From Filosporella fistucella (taxonomy: Eukaryota > Ascomycota > Leotiomycetes > Helotiales), in NCBI GenBank assembly GCA_030077755.1, contig JAQJZZ010000011.1:2356001-2420000 (forward strand): a stretch of DNA of 64,000 bases. The letters run 5' to 3'. Numbering within the stretch: position 1 is the stretch's first letter; each line of letters opens with the position of its first letter. The notes below the pieces were generated by a model. The model saw only the letters and a program-made list of their open reading frames with translations. It was not told the DNA's origin and did not search any database. The position numbers were made by a program, and so were the translations under genes. Of the stretch, positions 55,268-64,000 are shown in pieces.

Positions 55268-58200
55268 TCATAGCCCCAACTTCGAATCCGTAACGAAGTG
55301 ACCGCCAGCCGAACACATATAGCCGCCACTCCGCTTAATCCAAATGAATCCCATGGGACAAATTCCCAGAGTCCTCAATTTCTGCTGAGCCTTCGCTTCT
55401 TTCCTTCGTTCTTCTTCCACAGCCTTGCGCAGACTCTCTAGCTCTGCAAGACGCTCTTCTTGAGCACGACGTTCTAACTCATGCCTAAGACGAGCCTCCT
55501 CACGAACCCGCTTAGCTTCTTGTAAGACAAGCTGGTCATCATTGTCCTTGATGGCTTGCTGGAAGACCTGCTCAGATAGCTGCTGTTTCTGCTCGAGAGC
55601 CTTGGCATCATTTGCTGCATCGGTGCTGGCTTTGATGATTTCTTGGTATTGCTCTTCCTTCTTCTGGGCTGCTTGTTTATCGCGCTGGAGTTGTTCCCAG
55701 ACAATGTCGCTGACGCCAGAGTCACGCTTGATTTCGTTGCCTGGGGTTACTGGTGTCACGTCCTCGGCTGCTCCTTGATGGGTCTCAGCCTCTGAAGTGT
55801 TGATGGCGGAGCTAGTAGTAGAAGCTGGTTGAAGATGTAGGGGTGCTTGGATCTCTTGCATCTGAGCCATCATGTCACTGTGCAGAGAATCGGGTCTTGA
55901 GGCTGCGTCTTGTCTCTGTTTACGCTCGGAGACCATGGAGTTGAGGACGGTACGAACATGATCCTCCGTGACAACGGCAATGGTTTTCTTCATAGCGCCA
56001 GCTTTCAAAAGCGACCCAAATATGCCCTTGGCGATTGTTTGCACGTCACGGGCGTTGGCCCAATTTGCGATCCTGCCGAGAGTGCTGAACTGATCCAGCA
56101 CTTCCTGCTTGAAGTCTGGACTGGGTTCCTCCAAGACTGACAAATCCAGATCTTTCTTCTTCTTCCGCATATCGAGTTGACGCCCCCTCAGCAGCTGCAG
56201 TAGTAGCTCGAGGCAGTCAGCAGGCTCCAGTCCACGAAATATTACGGCTTCTGGAAAGCGACTTGTGAGACCAGGATTTTGCGCCATCAAACGGTTTATT
56301 TCATCGTCATAACCAGCCAGAATGACAATAAGCTTTTGAGCGTATTTTGGCTTCGTCAAACAATCCACGATTTCATCCATCGCTTCCTTAGCGAATCCCT
56401 CTCCTGCAAGGCGATAAGCTTCGTCGATGAAAAGGATTCTGCCCAATGCATTGTCAAGGACCTTTTGAACTTTTGGTCCGGTATGACCGACATAGGATCC
56501 TACCAGTTCCGTAGCGGAGCACTCGACAACATCTGCTTTAGCAAGAAATCCCATATCGTAGAAGACTTTGCCAATTTTGCGCGCAGTTGAAGTCTTTCCG
56601 GTACCTGTGACTTGTTAGACAAGTATGAGATTTGCTTGTAGTCCATCCGACTTACCTGGTGGGCCGCGGAAAAGAAAGTTGAATGGAATCTCTTCCCTAG
56701 GATCCATATCCATCTTTTTCAACTCTCTCACCGCATTTTGGTACCCCTCAAGTTGAGATATGATAGACTCACAACCAATTACGCCTTTGAAGAGCAAACG
56801 CACATTTGTATCTGCGCGTTCGCCTCGATCAAAGTCTTCGTCAAAGTCAATGGGCTCGAAACGCGAGTGGTCATCACCACTGCGTCCCTCATTGAGCCTC
56901 TGCTGCTGTCTAATTTTGGCATGATCTAGGAGAATATCAACTTCACCTGCATTCCCAAAGTTAGGTCGATTGCGAGCCCGTCGTAACACATCCATTGCAG
57001 CACGTTTACCCAGGTCTGTTGTCTTGAATGCTAATTTCCTAAGCTTCAGATCAAAGATCTGTGCCATTTCTCCGTCGTCGAAATCTTCGAACATAAAAGC
57101 CGAGGCGAGAGGAAATCTCCTACTGAGACCAGGGTTGACCTTCTGGAACATCTCTTCCATCTGTTCTTTGTATCCTGCAAGCAAAACACATCGATCATCG
57201 CCTGGCACGCTCTGTACCTCGGCCACTATCGTGTCAATCACTGCAGTCTTGTACGGGTCGCTGGTGGAAGATTCACCCAAAGAACCACACAAGCCATATG
57301 CTTCGTCTATTAGAAGCACTTTACCTACCGTAGAGGCAAGGATACCTTTGGTTGTAGACTCAGATGCGCCGAGGACGTTGCCAACAAAGTCGGCGGGGTT
57401 CTTTACAATAACTGTGTGATGTCAGCGAAAGTCACTCTTGACGAGTGGCAGGCATGTTTTACCATCACCATTGGATAATAATCCAAGATCTGCTAGAATC
57501 TGTCCGTACAGCTTCGCAACAGTGGTTTTGCCCGTGCCGGGGCCTCCAAGGAACACTTTGTTGAGGGAGTACTCGATCAGAGGAGCCTCATTCAGTTCGC
57601 GATCATAGTTGGATTGGACGGTCCCTAACAAGGCATCGATTGTTTTCTTGACAGCAGAGAGGCCGATGAGATTCTTAAGCTCTTTCCAAGCCTTGGAGTT
57701 GATTAGCGCATTGGTAGGCTCAGGGCCGAGGAGATCAGCACTAGTGAGAAAGAAGTCGTCTGGCTTTTTCCCGGCACGCCTCTCTTTCGAGATTCGGACT
57801 GCTTGTCTGCTTGCAATTTTGGAGAGGGTATTTTCCATCTCGCGTGCATTGCCGAAGCCTTCTCTTCCTCGTCCTCGACCAACGCGCCGGGCGACGATGC
57901 GAGCGAAGAGACCGCCTGGCCCCTCTTCGATCTCCATTCTGTTGCCATATCTCTTGTTCATTTTATAGACGAGTATCTGCAATAACTCGTCGTCTTCATA
58001 GTCCTTGAATTGAAATTCGTGCGGAAAGCGACTTGGGAAGCCAGGGTTATGGGCGAAGAACTTTTCCATCTGTTTGTTATATCCAGCCAGAATGAAGACA
58101 ACCTTTCCGGTCAAGTTCTCCACTTCTGCGAGAATGAAGTCAAGAACAGCAGTCCCGCCAAAGTTACCACCAGATGCGAGTTGGTATGCTTCATCAATGA

Positions 58201-61200
58201 ACAAAGCGCCACCACCGTTGTTCTGAATATCCTCTAGCTTCTTCTTACAACCCGACACCCCTTCATTTGCCAGAGCTGCGCCTGTAGTCTCGATAAATTC
58301 ACTCCCAGGCAAAGCTCCCACAGATGTGAGGAACTTGGCATAGATTCGAGCGATAGTAGTTTTGCCTACGAGTGTCAAATTTGTGCTTGATTACTGGTGG
58401 TATAGATTGGAAGAGAAACTGTTTACCTGTACCGGGATTGCCTAACAAAGAGGCTCCAAAGCGCTTATTTGACATATCGAGGCCTTGACGCACAGCAGTA
58501 TCCACCTCCGACTTGATCGCAAGGAAGTTATCTTTTACATCTTCCAGGCCCACCATATTCATCAAATCATTAAGAGCTTCGTTATCTGCACCTTCAAAGC
58601 GTTTGAGATATTCCCACTGCTTCTTTGCTGATGACCAGTCTTCTTCGTTCTCTACAGCCACTTTCTTGCCAGAAGACTGAGATGTCGCTTGTGGCTTTGT
58701 GGAGGGCTGTCGCTGCTTTTCGATATTTTTCGCTGCTACTTTAAGATTTGCTAGATCTTGCTTCTTTTGCTCAAGTATCTTGGCAGATTCTTCATCATCG
58801 CGGCGATCTTGAAGAATGCGTCTCTGGTGATCAATCTCAGCTTGACTTTCCGCAAGCTGTAGTGCATAAGCAGCCCTCTTGGCATCTCTTTCGGCATCGA
58901 GTTGTGCATTTCGCTTGCGAACTCGTTCTCTCTGTCTATCTTCTTCTGCACAAATCGCGCAAGCCGCTTGAGACTTTGAGCAAGGGCGGTTGGATTTGTG
59001 CTTCTGTAAACAAACAAATTGAACCAATACCTGGCATTCCATTTTGGAGTGGTCATACAATTGATGGCATTTGGAAGGGCAGTAATGAGTACCACAGCTC
59101 AATCGTGTTCCGCTTTTTCAGATTAGCTAGATAAGTTTTGATGTCGAGCAAGACGAACTTACCATGGCTCCGAACATCCGCCATCAGGACATTCACTTGC
59201 AAAGTCACTAGCTGTCTTCAAAAGGGCCTTTTTGTGCGGATGCTGCTGGCACTGGACTGGAAGACCGTCATATACATGACCCTTATCCTTCATGAATTTA
59301 AGAAATGGCGTCCATGCTTGATCTGCATTGCGACTCTTGAGGAAGGTTTGCGCATTCCCAATCATGATAAGTCCGTCACGGGCTCGAGAAAGCAGGACAT
59401 TGAGCCGCTGAGGCGAAAACATGAACCCAATGTCGCCCTTTTCATTGCTACGCGTAAGAGATACAATGACGATTTCACTCTCTTCGCCCTGGTAGTTGTC
59501 TGAGGTCAAGAAGTTTAGCGAGGGCTTGGAATATAACAAGCAATAACATACCGATTGTGGAGATTTTGATTGGGTTTTTGTTTATCTTTGCGCTAGCCTC
59601 CGAAAGTAAGCCTGCTCGAACCAGATCGAAGGAATCGAGATCGTTGAGAACCGGATCGTTCTCTACCATAAGATGTTCGCGAAGGAGGCGCAGCTGCCCT
59701 AGATAAGGAGTGAGTATGACAAGCTTATCAGTCCCATATCCTTGTTGCCCAAGATAGCGAACGCATTTCAATACAAGTTCAACCTCGAATAAATTGCTTT
59801 TGCTGGACTTCGATTCAGGGTCTCGACGGTCTGCAAGCTCTTGAGCATCGACCTCTGGATAATTGTGGTTGAAGAAGACCACTCGGTCTCGGATCCCACG
59901 CACCGGTGTTCGATTCAACGTCTTGTCGGCGTCTTGAAGGTTGGGGTACGTTAGGTGCCTAACCAAAGATGAGATTTCCGGGCACATGCGGTGCTGCTTA
60001 GACAGTGTGGTATGGGGATACTTGGCGAGCACAAGCCTCTCGAACATGGACCGATTAAGGTCATACCCATCGCCTTTTTCGACACTAATTGCGTAATTGC
60101 TATACTTTGGGCGCAACTGTTTATGATCTCCGATGAGAATTAGCTGCTTAGTATTGGGCGACAGTGCAGTCAGGACGTGGCTTTCCAAAATTTCGCCGGC
60201 TTCCTCAACCAGGACAACTCCTGGCGCGGAGCTACGGAGATCAGAAGCATACTTGGCGGCTGCCGTTGTAGTACAACCGATGACTCTCGCGCTTTTGAGA
60301 GTCTGTGCTATCCTCTCGCCTAGGAGTTGTGCCAAACGCTGCTGAGATTTGTTATAGCGTGAAAGTAGGGCGGCGACTTTGGACACTTTTTCATCCAAGA
60401 TAGCGGTAGTCCAGCGCTTGATACATTCCAATCTCGAGTTCGGAGCCATGGCCCATATGTCATGATGTTCCACCGCTTGATTATCGAAGATACCAGCATC
60501 CTCACCTCGCGACCATCTGTCATAGAGGTAATCTGGTTTGACTTCCTTCCCACTCTTACCAACACGAGTCATACCATCTTCCTCAGCAGGCACAAGAAGA
60601 GCTGAATAGAAACGATCATCTTCATCGCTGAACTCGAGGTAATCAAGTATATCCTTCCACGATACCCCTGTCCGGGAATAAGACATGAGCTCCATTGACA
60701 ACTCATTGCGGTAGTCCTCAACGACACTTTCCAAGTTATTAACTATCTCCCACCCGTTACGAGATTTATTAAAGGTGCCACGTTTTTGTCTCTCGAATAA
60801 GTTCAAGGGTGCGGTACGCGGTGTAGATTTTGATCCAATTCGAACGACATCCTCTGATGGAATCCCATTATCTAGAAGGTCCTCCAGAAACTGGTCCAGT
60901 GCATGATTGGTATAACTTAGAACAAGAATAATCTCGCTCGTGTGCTCATACAAAGCTTTTGCGATCAAAGCACCAATAAAAGACTTGCCCGTTCCTAGAG
61001 ACGTTAATAGTTGCGCGTGAAAGAGCACACAATTAATGAATTTACCTGGCGGCCCTTGTATTAAACTCACAGGCTGTCCGAGTCCAGCAATGAGAGAATC
61101 CATTTGAGATTGATCAAGAATGATGGGTTCGTCAGTTTTAAGCCGGCTTTGGATGATCTGACTGCCCTTAGCTCGCAGCTCGTCAACAAGTGCACTGTCA

Positions 61201-62546
61201 ACGGCCACGGCAGTCTGAGATGCCTCGTCTGGAGTTGTCCCAAGGAGGAATTGCGCGAGTGGAATATCATTCATATCTTGAAGACACTGCAGCACAGGCT
61301 CATACGCAAAGAACGGAGTGTCAACCTGGATATAGTCAACTGGGGTTGTTCCCTTTAAGGCTAACAGAAGGATTCTGAAAGCATCGTCTCCGCATATCTT
61401 CAAGGTGATAGCGGGGGGGTTTTCAAGCAATCCAGCTTCATCTCGATCCAGAATAGCGAAAGCCACAATTTGGTCTCCTTGTAACAAACAGCCGAACGAT
61501 TGATGCTTGAGGGATCGTGGATTATTTTTAAGGAAAGTCTTTCTCTCGGCAGTAGCCATCTTTTCAAACCTTTCCATGCCAAGCCCGCAGTGTAGCTTCA
61601 AAGCACATGGCTTCCATTTCCTCGGCTCACCACATTCAGTTCCAGCAAGACTGAGACGCCGAAGGGAAACAGGCGACCGTCTTCCTTTCTTCTTGCCAGT
61701 CGCGATGCGAACATCGTCCCTCAGTTCAGCAAGCATATCTTCCCGAAGAAGGCGGAACTGGTTGTCCAGATGAATTCCAACCCGATCTTCGGGTTCGGCT
61801 TGGTCGATTTCTTTGGCCTGTCTGTAGAATGGTTGGCTGTCCGACATGAACTCGTCTGTGGTGGGAAATATTGCTGTCTTGCGGTAGTCAATGAAGTCGT
61901 TGTCATGTCGACCTCCTGGTCCAGCATTATCCGGGTTAGCATTTATGCTACTGGCTTTAGCTCTCAAGAAGTGTTGAATTTTGTAACCAAGAACGCGAGT
62001 TCCATGAGACGATGATGTCAGAAGAGATCCTGAATTCGTTACAGATTTTGCAGTTTCCATCACTTCGATGTTGTCATTAGAAGGCAACGATAGAAGCTCC
62101 CAAAGGAGCCAAGCAAAACCGTGCGTTGCATCCTCATTGAGAGAGCCATTCTTATGCGAAACAATCAAGGCATTCCAAAGGGTGGGGGGGTCAACAATGA
62201 TGATAAGGATATCTTGAAGAAACTGGCCGCCAGAAATTTGCTTGATGGCAGGGTCAGAGATGTACTTAAGAAATACTGCAAGGGATTGGTTGATGTAGCT
62301 AATAGACGTGTCGAGCCTCAGAGCTCGACGAAGTGCGTCAATTGATGGTTGCTTTGCAAAAAGCCTCTCCACACAGGTTACTCGGTCCTCTTGTGCGCAT
62401 AGAGCTTCCAAAAACAGCTTCGCACGATCAGCACTCGTGATGGAGGATTTCCCAAAGGCAATGGATCCAAGGAACTTGTTCAATTGGACCGCTCGATTTC
62501 CGTTGAGCGCCATTAGAAGATCGTACGGAGAAGGAGTTTTTTCCAA
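55268..62546 (-). CDS. NFX1/ZNFX1-type SF1 helicase fused to three CbbX-like AAA+ domains
   Basis: Seven exons (62546-61046, 60994-59552, 59499-59163, 59112-58427, 58365-57463, 57411-56656, 56604-55268) give about 2320 residues. N-terminal ~490 residues precede an SF1 helicase: Walker A GPPGTGKS (~497-504), VVLVEEAGEILESH, IGDHKQLRP, SKQHRMCPEISSLV, then DNYQGEESEIVIVSLTRS and NVLLSRARDGLIMIGN. A Cys/His segment (CSEPCGTRLSCGTHYCPSKC) resembles NFX1-type zinc repeats. A long Arg/Glu/Ala-rich coiled coil follows. Three AAA+ modules of the CbbX/SpoVK type come next, with Walker A motifs GNPGTGKTT, GGPGTGKTT and GPPGTGKTS, each with its own Walker B (ALFIDEAYQLASG, VLLIDEAYGLCG, ILFIDEAYRLAGE). 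A charged coiled coil and a final Cys/His patch (CPMGFIWIKRSGGYMC) end the protein. All catalytic residues are intact. Likely RNA-related; role unknown. Confidence 0.92.
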
Positions 62547-63276
62547 ATGAAAACCTTTTGAAGAGGAGTAGAGTTCTGAAAAAATGGTTCGTCAGCGATC
62601 AATCAGAACAGGTTGCAGATGAATCGTAGTTGAGAGAAAATGGTTGACGGCGATATGTCTTTGTGATTTAACGTCAAAAGCTTTCAACAATGCTCGATCG
62701 ACTTGTGTATACCCAGTAAGGGTTTATTTCCGATGTGAGCATTATAGACAAGCTTGATCAGTGTGAGGGGTAGGTTCAGAAGAGCAGAAAACGGGATGTT
62801 GACAATAATAAGAGCTCCACACATTCTTTCCATGTGAAAAAGAGAGAGTTTACATCTTCCAGATAGTCAATCCAATAAGCTCCTCAAGTGTGATGACCAA
62901 GAGTTTCAACCAAGACGAAGTTCTGTGGCCACTGAATACAGTTCTACTTCTCTTCAGAAACGAAAGCAAAGAGAATGAGGAAGAAGGGATTTTAGAACTA
63001 ACATACAAGGTGTGGTTGCACAGCTGCCTTCCCGTGTTACACTGACCCATCTCTCCACCAATTAGGATCTTCACCTCTCAAAGATAATGCAATCGATCGA
63101 AAGCAGAGAAGTAAAGGGATTCGCTGCCTTATGTGGTGCCAACAAACACTCCAAAACTGCTCACATTTCGTCTCGAGATAGAGCCGCTACTAGGTCTTTC
63201 TCCCGATCATCAAACTCAATCTTGCTTCCACGCAACCGAAATTGATTCGAAAAACCACGAGTGAAAATTTCGCGAA
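62547..63276. other. Divergent intergenic region
   Basis: 730 bp between the giant helicase-AAA gene and the partial gene at the window end. It must carry both promoters; no clear motif. Confidence 0.45.
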
Positions 63277-64000
63277 ATGTTCTCGTCGAGCAGTCATGAT
63301 CGATTTGGAGGTCGTGGTCGAGGTCGTGGTCGTGGTCGTGGTGGTTACACTGCACGTCGAGGCCGTGAACAAGGCTGGCACTCATCGGCTCCTAGGACAC
63401 CAAGAAGTCCATCACCACCAATCGGTCCAGTCTTGACTACTATCCATTACAACGAACTAGAAGTCGAACAAGCCTCATCCAGCGATGTCGGAATCACAGG
63501 TGTTGAAGATGTCACATCGTACAACTGGCTCAAAGCAAAGGAGCCAACAATCATGACTCCTGGTACATATTCTCACTTCAAGCCCCCACAGCATTAGGAA
63601 ATCCCTAATTTGAGAGCAGGCAAGCCTCCAAAGTGGACTCCCACAGCCAGGCCGACTAAGCTCCCGGAAGATGATCCCAACGGCACTTACTATCGAGACC
63701 CAAACGCTGCGTACTTCCCATCGTATCCTATGGAGCCTGTCGTTCGTTCTATCTTCGAAGCGAGCCCTGATTTCAATCCGCAGGAAGTCGATATCTTTGC
63801 TTGCGGAAGCACTCTTGGAAACTTGCTCAGATTCGCCCGCAATGTTGAAACCGAGAAGCCATTTCGATTTCTTGTTGAGGTAGTGGGTCAGACAGTCTTC
63901 TTGATCCGAAGAGAGAACTCGCCTACAGAGAAAATTGGAGACATTTATGGCTATGGGCATACTTTCCCTGAAATGAACACAACTTGGGATGCTGACCTGA
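63277..64000 (+). pseudogene. Conserved fungal protein of unassigned function, partial, with in-frame stop
   Basis: The frame opens with an RG-rich stretch (FGGRGRGRGRGRGGYTARRG) encoded by a GGTCGT repeat, then SYNWLKAKEPTIMTPGTY. A TAG at 63595-63597 interrupts it. The same frame continues to the window edge with AGKPPKWTPTARPTKLPEDD, YYRDPNAAYFPSYPMEPVVR, EVDIFACGSTLGNLLRFARN and YGYGHTFPEMNTTWDADL. The second part closely resembles a family of fungal proteins that automatic annotation often names geranylgeranyl pyrophosphate synthetase, although no prenyltransferase motif is visible here. Only one stop and no frameshift separate it from an intact gene. CAG or TGG to TAG would explain it. 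An intron removing the stop would have to be about 35 nt and loses frame, so it was rejected. The 3' part lies outside the window. Confidence 0.6.

Noticed and set aside
1..64000. CRISPR arrays, bacterial operons, Shine-Dalgarno sites, rRNA genes
   Set aside because: The sequence is eukaryotic nuclear DNA; no direct-repeat/spacer pattern of CRISPR type and no rRNA were seen.

Overview
The window is nuclear DNA of a filamentous ascomycete (Pezizomycotina). The evidence is short GT-AG introns (45-85 nt, GTAAGT-type donors, CTAAY branch points), Zn2Cys6 regulators, a GH3 beta-glucosidase, a siderophore transporter and many small-molecule transporters. Gene content and the low-GC, gene-poor stretches would suit a leotiomycete (Helotiales), but that placement is inference. 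All exon boundaries were worked out by eye from splice signals, reading frame and family resemblance.

Layout. 1-8 kb: a decayed cytochrome P450, a neutral amino-acid permease (minus strand) and a decayed 2EXR/F-box-like gene with a possible paralogue fragment. 8-15 kb: a secreted endonuclease/exonuclease/phosphatase-fold enzyme with a jacalin-like tail, a disordered conserved protein, a peroxisomal D-amino-acid oxidase ending in SKL, and a small hypothetical gene. 15-20.5 kb: a GH3 beta-glucosidase and an MFS sugar transporter, divergently transcribed and likely a sugar-use pair. 21-28.5 kb: a small membrane protein, a Ser/Thr kinase, a secreted acid phosphatase and a siderophore-iron transporter with paired GATA sites upstream.

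29-42 kb: a TAP-like alpha/beta hydrolase with an in-frame stop, a Zn2Cys6 regulator, an intronless RutA-type flavin monooxygenase, a second Zn2Cys6 regulator and an amidohydrolase. This could be a regulated catabolic group. 42-54 kb: a gene-poor stretch with an orphan exon, an initiator tRNA-Met gene whose D-loop carries a spliceosome-like 53-nt intron, an amidoligase-like remnant, a DUF1479 gene divergent from an UNC93-like MFS gene, an ~83-nt minisatellite, a tRNA-like element followed by a hairpin, and a third Zn2Cys6 regulator. 55-62.5 kb: one ~2320-residue protein joining an NFX1/ZNFX1-type SF1 helicase to three CbbX-like AAA+ modules. 63.3 kb to the end: a partial conserved fungal gene with an internal stop.

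The most unusual object is the initiator tRNA with a mRNA-type intron at a non-canonical site. A second theme is that several otherwise recognisable genes carry TAG/TAA stops or frameshifts, which points to gene decay, RIP-like mutation or assembly error.
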